Below are positions 8,086 through 16,244 of a stretch of 64,000 nucleotides of DNA, piece by piece (the first letter of the stretch is position 1; each line of letters opens with the position of its first letter). A program made the translations under genes and the position numbers. The notes under the pieces are model-generated. The model saw only the letters and a program-made list of their open reading frames with translations, was not told where the DNA came from and made no database searches. This stretch comes from JACRLW01 sp046349595 (lineage in GTDB: Bacteria; Planctomycetota; UBA1135; UBA2386): positions 3,162,001-3,226,000 of the forward strand of contig JAXMCA010000001.1 in NCBI GenBank assembly GCA_046349595.1, written 5' to 3'.

Positions 8086-9603
8086 TCAGCCGCTGACCGT
8101 CGACCGGCGCGTCGTGCTGGTCAGGATGCGCGGCGTGATGTGGAACTCGAGGATGGTCTTCTCGTGCTGCGTCAGCGTCGAGCGGAACAGAATGCCGAGC
8201 AGGGGGATGTCGCCGAGGATCGGGATCTTGCGGTCGGTGTCGAAGTTGGACTCGGCGACCAGACCGCCGATCACCGTGGTCTGGCCCTGACGCAGGTGCA
8301 CGGCGGTCGCCGCCTCGCGCGTGGAGATCACCGGTGTCGGGATCGGCTCGCTCTCCACGAAGCCGGTGATCGCCGAGACGCTGACGTAGATGTTGAGCAC
8401 CACGGTCTCGGTGCCGGCGATCTCCGGCCGGATGTCCATGGTGATGCCGACGTCCTTGAACTGGATGTCGGTCGAGGTCACCGTCTGGTTGATGATCTTG
8501 GCGACGGGGAAGGGCTGCGAGGTGCGCGTCGACACCGTGGCGGTGCCGCCGTTGCGCACCACCATCGTGGGCTGACTGCGGACGTCGGCGATGTTCTCGG
8601 CCTCCAGCACCTGCAGTGCGGCGTTGAGCTCGAGACTCTGGTGGATGCCGCCGAGCGAGATGATGCCGCCACCGTTGCTGTTGCCGGAACCGGTGAAGCC
8701 CGCGGCCGAGAAGTCGGAGACGATGTTGCGGATCAGGCGGTCCGACTTCAGGTTGTCGATCGTCGGCGTGTTGGCGTTGATCGGCACCACACCCACCGCG
8801 AGCGAGTCCGAGGTGGTGTACTCCACCACCTTCACCTCGATCTGCACCTGCGGGATGTTCGCGTAGAAGAGGTCGAGGGCCTTCTCGAAGGACGCCAGGG
8901 ACTCCGGCTGCGCCGTGACCAGCACCAGCGCGTTGTTGCGCTGGGAGGGCGTGATCGGCGCACGCGTGATCGGGGTCGCCCGGATGCCGGTGTCCTCGAT
9001 CGCCTCGAACTTGTCGATGTAGACCAGGTCGACTTCGTGCTCCTTGCCGAGCATCCGACCGAGGACCGAGTCGATCTCGGCGCCGCCGAACTTGTTGATG
9101 CCGGTCGGAGGCTTCCCGTCGCCGCCGGTCAGTTTCTGGAGCAGAGCGATGAACAGCGATCCCGCGCTCTGGCTGAGGAAGTACTGCTTGGTGATCGAGC
9201 CGTCGTCATTGAGCAGGATGGTGTCGCCGAAGGCGTTGCGCATGCGCGCGGCGGCGCGGCGCTTCTCCTCCTCCTGATCGACGCGTGCCTGGGGCGGCTT
9301 CTGCGGGTCCTGCGGTTTCTGCGGATCCTGGACCCCGGCCGAGGCCTCGAGCGCCTGCCAATCGAAGGCCGGAGCGGCGACCGGCCCGAGGCCGCCGACC
9401 TGGTCGCTCAGCGCGGTTCCTTCGTTCGGTACTCCCGAGGGATCGAAGACCTGGACCTCGGTTTTCGGCTGGAGGTCGTAGCGTCGCCGCGGCTCGGAGC
9501 TGGTGCACGCCGCGGCGACCGCGAGGGCCAGCAGCGCGCCGATCTCGGCGCTCCCTCTCCGGCGGGATTCACGCATCCGGTCTCGCAGCGTGGGAAGCTT
9601 CAC
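8086..9603 (-). CDS. secretin (type II/III secretion or pilus family), lipoprotein-type
   Basis: The C-terminal third of the 505-aa product is a clear secretin domain: VRSQPTMVVRNGGTATV, GITMDIRPEI, GQTTVIGGLVAES and the signature IPILGDIPLLGILFR. One or two N-type domains precede it (NNALVLVTAQPESL, IPQVQIEVKVVEYT). A lipobox (LAVAAAC) near residue 33 suggests lipidation. Secretins form outer-membrane rings for substrate export or pilus passage. The start is a GTG at 9603, preferred because GAGGA lies 5 bases upstream; the ATG at 9576 is an alternative. The N-terminal region is shorter than in classical GspD. It lies 92 bases upstream of the GspK-like gene on the same strand, so the two probably serve one export machine. 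Confidence 0.88.
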   Translation of the reverse strand: MKLPTLRDRMRESRRRGSAEIGALLALAVAAACTSSEPRRRYDLQPKTEVQVFDPSGVPNEGTALSDQVGGLGPVAAPAFDWQALEASAGVQDPQKPQDPQKPPQARVDQEEEKRRAAARMRNAFGDTILLNDDGSITKQYFLSQSAGSLFIALLQKLTGGDGKPPTGINKFGGAEIDSVLGRMLGKEHEVDLVYIDKFEAIEDTGIRATPITRAPITPSQRNNALVLVTAQPESLASFEKALDLFYANIPQVQIEVKVVEYTTSDSLAVGVVPINANTPTIDNLKSDRLIRNIVSDFSAAGFTGSGNSNGGGIISLGGIHQSLELNAALQVLEAENIADVRSQPTMVVRNGGTATVSTRTSQPFPVAKIINQTVTSTDIQFKDVGITMDIRPEIAGTETVVLNIYVSVSAITGFVESEPIPTPVISTREAATAVHLRQGQTTVIGGLVAESNFDTDRKIPILGDIPLLGILFRSTLTQHEKTILEFHITPRILTSTTRRSTVSG

Positions 9604-9702
9604 GCAGTCCTCGCGGGAACCGAAGCCGCCCTGACCTCGGTCGTTCGTCGATCCACGCCGCGGCGCATCGCCCCGGATCCGCAGTCCGACGGTGGCGGAA
9701 GG

Positions 9703-10113
9703 TTACGAAGTGGGCTGACCGGACTCCAGCTTCGTCACCACGGAGGAGGTGATGTCGATCGGGGTGAGTCCATTGCTGCTCTTGATGTCGCCGTCGCTGA
9801 CCACGCAGTCGCGGGACTGGTCGTCCGCCACCTTCTGGCAGGCATCGCGGATGCGGTCGTTCATCTGCGAGATCAGCAGGCTGTAGCGGGCAGAACCCTT
9901 CTTCACGCCCTCCGAGCGGATCGTCTGCCACTCGGGGGTGGCGTCGCGGACCGAGTCGAAGCGGATGGTGGCGGGCTGAGAACAGGTGGAGGCGCTGCCT
10001 GACCAGACCGTCGCGGCACTCTTCAACTCGATCCCCTGCGCCACCCCCATCGTGGTCAGGACCATCGTGGCGAGGAGGCCGATCAGGGCGCGCGAAACAG
10101 AAGTGGGCAGCAT
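9703..10113 (-). CDS. small exported protein of unknown function, 136 aa
   Basis: The ATG at 10113 follows GAGAGGA at a good distance. The product begins with a signal peptide (MLPTSVSRALIGLLATMVL, ending GVAQ) and has about 110 mature residues with two cysteines (STCSQPATIRF and RDCVVSDGD). The middle section (LLISQMNDRIRDACQKVADD) looks helical. No family is recognised; a periplasmic chaperone or a pilus-associated subunit would fit the following secretin and GspK-like genes on the same strand, but this is only context. Confidence 0.6.
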   Translation of the reverse strand: MLPTSVSRALIGLLATMVLTTMGVAQGIELKSAATVWSGSASTCSQPATIRFDSVRDATPEWQTIRSEGVKKGSARYSLLISQMNDRIRDACQKVADDQSRDCVVSDGDIKSSNGLTPIDITSSVVTKLESGQPTS

Positions 10114-10361
10114 GGGTCGTCCTCTCGCTCGAAGGTCATCCGCAGTTCGATCGGCATCCCGGACGGCGGGTCGTCGTGCCCTCTTGCGAGGGTCCTCGAG
10201 AAACCCGAGCCGGCCGTTTGCCGATGGGCGTAGTTTCGCAAGGCCCGTTCCGGAGCCTTGAGGGCGAATTCCGCCAAAGCCCGGAGACTGCCCCAGTGCT
10301 CGCTCCGGTGGCGATTGCCGGGTCCCGAAAAAATCTCGCCAGGGCGCGGCCAGAGATTCCG

Positions 10362-13300
10362 TCAGACTGAAGTCGGCAGGTCGTGGCCGAGCTTGTCGGA
10401 TTGTTCGGGAGAACTTGGGGGGTTGGCGGATGGATCGGCGAGGCGATAGCGCGCGCCGCGCCGCTTGCCCAGCCGCTCGATGCGACCGGCCTGGCAGAGC
10501 TCGGTGAGGATCCGGAGGGCGGTCCGCTGGCTGAGACCGAGCGCGTCGGCGCACTCCTGGCTCGAGGTGCTGGGGCGCGCCGCGATGAAGCGGAGGATGT
10601 CCGTCGCCCGCCCGGGCGGATCCAGGTCGGGTCCGGCCAGGGTCTCCGACGCCGCCGCGACGGGCAGCGCGGTGAGGGGATCCGCCCCGGCCGCCGATCC
10701 CCCGGCACTCGGCTGCGCATCCGGCGGCGCAGCCTGCTCGACGGGTGCCGCCCCCGAAAGCGGGACGACATCGACCGGCGGCGGCTCGTTTGCCACAACG
10801 GTAGCCGGCACCGCGGTCCGCGGCTCCTGCCAGAGGAGGTCGGCGCGTGTCACGCGCGGGCCCGGCGCGAGCACCATGGCCCGCAGCACCACGTTGCGAA
10901 GCTCGCGCACGTTGCCCCGCCACTCGCCGCGGAACAGTTCGTCCATCGCCTCGGGAGTGAATCCGTCGACGCGTGTCTGTCCGGCGGCGAACAGCTCGAG
11001 CCGGAACTGTTCGACGAGCGCCGGGATGTCCGAGCGCCGCTCGCGCAGCGGTGGGACCCGCAGCAGCACGCCCTGCAGGCGGTAGTAGAGATCTTCGCGG
11101 AAGCGTCCCTCCCTCACCATCTGCTCGAGGTCGCGGTTGGTCGCCGCGACGATGCGCACGTCGACGGGGATCGGATGCGTGCCGCCCACTCGATCGATCT
11201 CGCGCTCCTGCAGCACGCGCAGGAGCTTGACCTGGACGTCGGCGGAGACCTCGCCGATCTCGTCGAGGAAGATCGTGCCGCCGTTGGCCTGCTCGAAGCG
11301 TCCGAGCTTGCGCTCGGTGGCGCCGGTGAACGAGCCCTTCTCGTGGCCGAACAGCTCGGAGGCGAGCAGGCTCTCCGGGAGCGCGGCGCAGTGAACCTTC
11401 ACGAGCGGTCCCTTGGCACGCGCACTCCAGCGGTGCACGAGGTCCGCGATCACTTCCTTGCCGGTCCCGGTCTCGCCGATCAGCAGCACGGAGATGTCGG
11501 TCGGCGCGACGCGCTCGACCACGCGGACCACGCTCTCCATCGCGGGACTGGTGTGTGCGAGCAGTGGGCCCGGATCACGCGCGATGCGCGGCTCGCCGGA
11601 ACGGGCGGGGATCAGACTGCTCCCGAGCGCATCGACGAGGAACTCGGTGCTCGCCGCATCCTGGGGATAGGCGACGACCGCGACGCGCCAGCGCAACGGG
11701 CGCAGGACCTCCGGGATGCGGTCGCCGTCGAATCGCGCCGCGGCGCGGCGCAGCACCGCCTCGAGTTGCACGCGATCGGCGTTGCGCATCGCCACGCGCA
11801 GCTCGAAGGCAGCGTGTCGGGTGATCAGCGCCTCGGGTCCGAGTTCGGCGCGCAAGGCGTAGACGACCTGCTCGATCGCGGATCCGAACACCTCGTCGCC
11901 CAGGGTCACCGCGAGCGCGGCGCCGTCCTCGATGCGCAACCCACCGAGGGCGACCGTGGCGGTGTCGCGCTCGGCGCGACTCACCTCGTCGGACAGGCGC
12001 GTCGCGAAGTACTCGGGGCGGAGCGTCCCGGTGCGCACGTCCTCCACCGCGAGCTGGTAGAGGCGCGCGTTCTCGGTCGCGGCGGCGGTCTGTGCTGCGA
12101 TGGTCGCGAGCAACTCCAGATTGACCGCCGGCGGCCGCAGCGACGTGAACAGCAGCAGCAGCGTGCCGCGCGATCGACCGGCGAGCCGCAACGGGAAGGC
12201 CAGCGCCGAGCGGTGTCCCGGTGCTGCGGCCAGCAGGGTCGGCGTGATCTCGCCGAGTACCACGCTGCACGCGCCCTCGGCGGAGAGCAGCATGTCCACG
12301 TCGCCCACCTTGGTGAGCAACGACGAACCACCCACACCGAGCAGTTCGACCCGATCGCGGCTGCGATCGACGAGGAGGATGCGCACGTCGTCCGCCGGCG
12401 CATGACGCATGCAGAAGCCCACCGCCGCGGAGACCACGTCGGAGAGTTCGAGTCGTGAAGCCAGGGTCTGGATGCCGCGGTTGAGGAGATGCAGGTCGTC
12501 GATGCGCCCTCGCAGCTCCTGGGCCATCTGGTTGAAGGTCCGCGTCAGCCGCCCGATCTGCCCGGTCTCCTCGTGTTCGACTTGCACGTCGAGTTCACCG
12601 CGACGCAGGGCCTGCGCGCCGCGTTCGATCTGCTCGATCGGACGACTGATGCGCGACGTCACGACGAAGCTGAGGAACACGGCAACCAACGCGAGCAGAC
12701 CTGCGACGGCGGCGAAGAAGGCCCGCGCGGGAACGCGCCCCACGGCCAACGGCAGCGTCGCCTCCACGTCGGGACTCACCACGCCGAGCAGCAGACGCGG
12801 CGTGTTCTGCACGTCGAACAACACGCTGTAGGCGCTGACCCACGCACCATCGCCCTCGCTCTCCCGCTGTACGAACGGACGGGTGCCGCCGCTGCCGTCG
12901 CGCACGATCGCCTCGCGCGCGGCCATCGCCGCCGGACGTCGGGCGTGATGCTCGAGGGCCTGCGCCGCGATGGCGTCGCTGCCCGAGACCGCGAGCGGAT
13001 AGCCGCGCAGATCGCACACCAGCGCGGCGCGATCGTGCACCAGACTGGTCAGGAAGGCGCTGTCGATCCTGCGCGCCACCGAGAGCGAGCAGGTGCCCTG
13101 CCCCGCGAGTTCGACCGATCTCCTCACGCCGAGGATCGGCACTCCCCAGCTCAGATAGGCGCCGGTCTCCGAACGGAGCTGGGTGTCGAGGTTGCGCAGC
13201 GAAGCCGCGCCGACGAACACGGCGACCGGGCTCGCGCCCTGCTTGTCCGCCGCCGGCGTGAACTCGAACTCCAACCCGCAGGAATCGGCCCAGCTCGGAG

Positions 13301-16172
13301 GCACCTGGCTCTGCAGGATCGGACGCAAGACGTCGCTGAACGCCGTGGTCGTGTCGTTGCGATCGGGCAGACCGCGCGCGCGCACCACGGCTGTGAGGTC
13401 GCCGAGCCAGACGTCGCAACTCGCCGCCAGTTGGGTCCGCTGCTCGGCGAGCTGCTGGTCCACCGAGGAGATCTCCTGCTGCAGTCGTTCGCGCAGCTTC
13501 TGTTCGTGGTCGCTCTCGATCACGCGGACGAGCACGACGGACAACACGATCAGCGGCACGAGCGAAGCGAGCGAGAGCACCGACACCAGACGCACGCGCA
13601 GGCTGCCGAGCGTCGCGACCACCTCGCTGAACAGCAGCAGGAGGATCGGCAGCGAAGCCAGCCACGACACCGCACCCACACGGTGCACGAAGCGGGTGAA
13701 GTCACCGTAGCCTTCGTCGCGGAGCGTCGCGCCGAGCGTGGTCCCCGACCACGCCTCACCGCGCAGCGCGACGTACGCCTCCGCGGTGACGACATCGCCG
13801 GTCGAGACGGTGCGGACCTGGATGCCGTCGTCGGGCACGATGCGACGGAAGGCCTCCGGCAGCACGACGCGATCGGCGACGGAGTCGACCTTGCCGGTGG
13901 CCCCCGACAGACGACCGCTGCGGTAGATCGAGAACGAGATCCCGCGCAGCCGCTCACCGATCTCCGGGCGCAGCGAGAGTTCGCCGTCCTTGCCGCGCAC
14001 CAGCGGCGAGTCCGCAGTGCTGGTCGGAGCGTCGCGGACCGCCGACCCGAGGATCGCACTGCGGAATCGGATCGCGTACGGACCGAGGTTGCGCAGCTCG
14101 ATCGCGACCGGGGTCTTGCCCTCCGGCAGATCGATCTCGCGCACGAAGTCGGTGTGCGACTCCTTGTCGTCGCCTTCCCAGCGATGCGCGATGCGGACCC
14201 CCGCGTCGTCGCTCAGCTCGCGATTGGCGCGGTCCTGCTCGAAGAACATGGTGCGCTGGTGCTGGAACGGCACGACGCGCGGCGCCACGCCCTCCTCGGC
14301 GAAGCTGATGGTCAGTTCGGCGACATGGCTGCCGACCGGCAGGTTGATCGGGCGCCGGTATTCGCCGCTGAACACGATCCACAGCTTCTGGAATTCGTCG
14401 GGGTGCACGCCGACCAGCGGGAAGGTCGCGCTCGCCGTCTCGCTCAGCTCGACTCCCGCATCGGCGGGCCAGGGTCCGCGCAGGTCGGTGGGTACGCCGC
14501 CGAGCGTGTCGGAGCCGAGCGTGAGCGGCACGATCCGCGGATCGCTGTCGGGCGACGACAGCCAGGTGATCCCGACCAGGCGCACACCGTCCGCGTTGCG
14601 GCAGGTCAGGCTCAAGGACTCGATCGGCTGGTCGACCGGGATCGTGCGGAACGAGATCTCCATCCGCTCGAGGCCCGGATCGGCGGTCGGCAGGAAGGGT
14701 CCGGGGATCTCGACCGAGGACTCGACCGGCGCCGCGCCGAAGCGGTGCAGCGCGACCTCCAACTGGACCACGTCGTCCGCCGGCTCCGTCGCACCCAGAG
14801 GATCGGAGGCGAGACCGGAGAACAACAGCGGTCGCGCGACCACCAGGTTCAGACGCCCGGGCAGCACACGGTCGCGGAAGTTGAGGATCTCGCGCTCGCC
14901 GCGCGGCAAGGGCATCAGGTAGGGCCGCACGTCGAAGCCCAACCCCGGATAGCTGCGCACCCGCGCGCCGAGCGCCGGACCCTTGCCGGCGAGCTGACCG
15001 TGCATCGTGTAGCGGTAGCGGTTCTCGCGCGCGATCGACCGGCCGTCGACGAGGTCGATGAGCGTGCGGTCGCGGTCGATGCCGCGGTAGCCACCGAGGA
15101 GTTCACCCTCCATGTCCGGCACTCGCTGCACCAGCGTGTCGACCGCCGCACGCAACCGGTCGCTGCGCGCGCGCGCACGGGCGTCGACCAACCATCCGGG
15201 CAGCAGCAGGCCGGCGCCGAACATCAGCACGCCGAGTGCCCGCCCGAGCGGACGCAGGATCGGCGCCCTGCGGCTGACGCGGCTCCAAGCCCACAACAGC
15301 ACGCTCAATGCGATCAGGGAGAGGGCGGGGACCAGCACGTACGGCGCGGTCTCCGCGAGCCAGCCGAGTCCCGAGGTTTCGTCACCCGGCGCAGTGCGCA
15401 GCGGCGGCGACCCCCCGAAGACCAGGCGCCCCAGGTTCTCGCGGTGGTCGACGAGCTGCTCGCCGTTCCACGACATGTACTGGTAGCGGTCGGCGCGATC
15501 GGGGTCGTGATCGTCGAGCGCGATGCTGAAGCCGATCTCCCCACGGCCGGCGACGCGGGGGAAGTTGTGGAAGGGCAGGACGGCCTCGAAGGTGTACTGC
15601 CCCTCCGCTTCCTGCCGGAACACGACGTCCACCGCAGTCAGGCTCGCCCCCGACGGCGTCGGCGGACGGCTCCGCCAGTCCATCACGCCCCAGGGCCGCT
15701 CCGCGCTGAAGGGCATCAGGAACCACTGCAGGACGTCGGGCGTGAACTCACCGGTCGCGGCGGTGGCGTCGCCGAGGTCGAAGAACAGTTCGATCGCGTC
15801 ACCCTGGTGCCACTCGGCGCCGACCTTGCCGGCGACCAAGCCGTCGTCGCGGACGCGGCCGGCGATCCAGAGGCGGCTGGCGTCGTAGGCGAGCCAGAAG
15901 TGGGCTTCCAGGTCCTTGGCCCCGCCCCATCGCATCGCCGGGGAAGGATCGCGCTTCTGGCTCCAGACCTGATCGGCGCGGTCGAGGTCGATGCTCGGCG
16001 TGGTCGGCCATTCGCCCAGATCGCCGTCGAGGTGGATTGCCTCAGCGCGGTACGGGATGACCACCGTGGGGCGGGCCGGACTCTCCGCCGGATTCTGCGC
16101 GATCAGCGATCCGCAGAGGCTGACAAGGCCGATGGCGGATTGTCTGGCGGATCGGGGGCCCAGCCGGCGCAT
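10362..16172 (-). CDS. giant membrane sensor fused to a sigma54 activator: CBM9-like, TM, Cache-like, HAMP, GAF, degenerate GGDEF, AAA+, winged helix
   Basis: One unbroken 1936-codon frame. Residues 1-26 are a signal peptide. Residues 40-255 resemble a family 9 carbohydrate-binding/DOMON domain (AIHLDGDLGEWP, RLWIAGRVRDDGL, GDAIELFFDLGD). TM segments are near 278-296, 316-332, 838-885 and 1150-1172, with beta-rich loops and a Cache-like sensor between. A HAMP domain follows (SRPIEQIERGAQALRRGELD), then GAF at about 1235-1380, then a GGDEF-like domain at about 1381-1510 whose signature has become RHAAFEL. The sigma54 AAA+ domain has Walker A GETGTGKE at 1566, GSFTGA at 1613 (usual GAFTGA) and Walker B FLDEIGE. 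The C terminus is not Fis-type but a winged helix (SSQECADALGLSQRTALRIL). It should bind an extracellular ligand and activate sigma54 promoters from the membrane. Confidence 0.88.
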   Translation of the reverse strand: MRRLGPRSARQSAIGLVSLCGSLIAQNPAESPARPTVVIPYRAEAIHLDGDLGEWPTTPSIDLDRADQVWSQKRDPSPAMRWGGAKDLEAHFWLAYDASRLWIAGRVRDDGLVAGKVGAEWHQGDAIELFFDLGDATAATGEFTPDVLQWFLMPFSAERPWGVMDWRSRPPTPSGASLTAVDVVFRQEAEGQYTFEAVLPFHNFPRVAGRGEIGFSIALDDHDPDRADRYQYMSWNGEQLVDHRENLGRLVFGGSPPLRTAPGDETSGLGWLAETAPYVLVPALSLIALSVLLWAWSRVSRRAPILRPLGRALGVLMFGAGLLLPGWLVDARARARSDRLRAAVDTLVQRVPDMEGELLGGYRGIDRDRTLIDLVDGRSIARENRYRYTMHGQLAGKGPALGARVRSYPGLGFDVRPYLMPLPRGEREILNFRDRVLPGRLNLVVARPLLFSGLASDPLGATEPADDVVQLEVALHRFGAAPVESSVEIPGPFLPTADPGLERMEISFRTIPVDQPIESLSLTCRNADGVRLVGITWLSSPDSDPRIVPLTLGSDTLGGVPTDLRGPWPADAGVELSETASATFPLVGVHPDEFQKLWIVFSGEYRRPINLPVGSHVAELTISFAEEGVAPRVVPFQHQRTMFFEQDRANRELSDDAGVRIAHRWEGDDKESHTDFVREIDLPEGKTPVAIELRNLGPYAIRFRSAILGSAVRDAPTSTADSPLVRGKDGELSLRPEIGERLRGISFSIYRSGRLSGATGKVDSVADRVVLPEAFRRIVPDDGIQVRTVSTGDVVTAEAYVALRGEAWSGTTLGATLRDEGYGDFTRFVHRVGAVSWLASLPILLLLFSEVVATLGSLRVRLVSVLSLASLVPLIVLSVVLVRVIESDHEQKLRERLQQEISSVDQQLAEQRTQLAASCDVWLGDLTAVVRARGLPDRNDTTTAFSDVLRPILQSQVPPSWADSCGLEFEFTPAADKQGASPVAVFVGAASLRNLDTQLRSETGAYLSWGVPILGVRRSVELAGQGTCSLSVARRIDSAFLTSLVHDRAALVCDLRGYPLAVSGSDAIAAQALEHHARRPAAMAAREAIVRDGSGGTRPFVQRESEGDGAWVSAYSVLFDVQNTPRLLLGVVSPDVEATLPLAVGRVPARAFFAAVAGLLALVAVFLSFVVTSRISRPIEQIERGAQALRRGELDVQVEHEETGQIGRLTRTFNQMAQELRGRIDDLHLLNRGIQTLASRLELSDVVSAAVGFCMRHAPADDVRILLVDRSRDRVELLGVGGSSLLTKVGDVDMLLSAEGACSVVLGEITPTLLAAAPGHRSALAFPLRLAGRSRGTLLLLFTSLRPPAVNLELLATIAAQTAAATENARLYQLAVEDVRTGTLRPEYFATRLSDEVSRAERDTATVALGGLRIEDGAALAVTLGDEVFGSAIEQVVYALRAELGPEALITRHAAFELRVAMRNADRVQLEAVLRRAAARFDGDRIPEVLRPLRWRVAVVAYPQDAASTEFLVDALGSSLIPARSGEPRIARDPGPLLAHTSPAMESVVRVVERVAPTDISVLLIGETGTGKEVIADLVHRWSARAKGPLVKVHCAALPESLLASELFGHEKGSFTGATERKLGRFEQANGGTIFLDEIGEVSADVQVKLLRVLQEREIDRVGGTHPIPVDVRIVAATNRDLEQMVREGRFREDLYYRLQGVLLRVPPLRERRSDIPALVEQFRLELFAAGQTRVDGFTPEAMDELFRGEWRGNVRELRNVVLRAMVLAPGPRVTRADLLWQEPRTAVPATVVANEPPPVDVVPLSGAAPVEQAAPPDAQPSAGGSAAGADPLTALPVAAASETLAGPDLDPPGRATDILRFIAARPSTSSQECADALGLSQRTALRILTELCQAGRIERLGKRRGARYRLADPSANPPSSPEQSDKLGHDLPTSV

Positions 16173-16195
16173 GGCCAGCTATTTCGCCACAGTCG

Positions 16196-16223
16196 CCCGG
16201 AATCCGCCAGCGCGGACTCCGGG
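16196..16223 (-). terminator. 12-bp hairpin after pnp, terminator-like
   Basis: The arms cccggagtccgc and gcggattccggg (- strand) pair over 12 positions with one G-T wobble and a 4-base loop. The hairpin starts 21 bases after the pnp stop and ends 23 bases before the start of the giant regulator gene. There is no U tract after it, so it may attenuate or stabilise mRNA ends rather than terminate by itself. Confidence 0.5.
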
Positions 16224-16244
16224 AGACCAAGGGAAAAAGGCCGC

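Noticed and set aside
10114..10277. 64-codon - strand frame and a possible sigma54 promoter before the small exported protein
   Set aside because: The frame has no ribosome site and overlaps the exported protein gene. I found no TGGC-N8-TGC pair with correct spacing in the gap.
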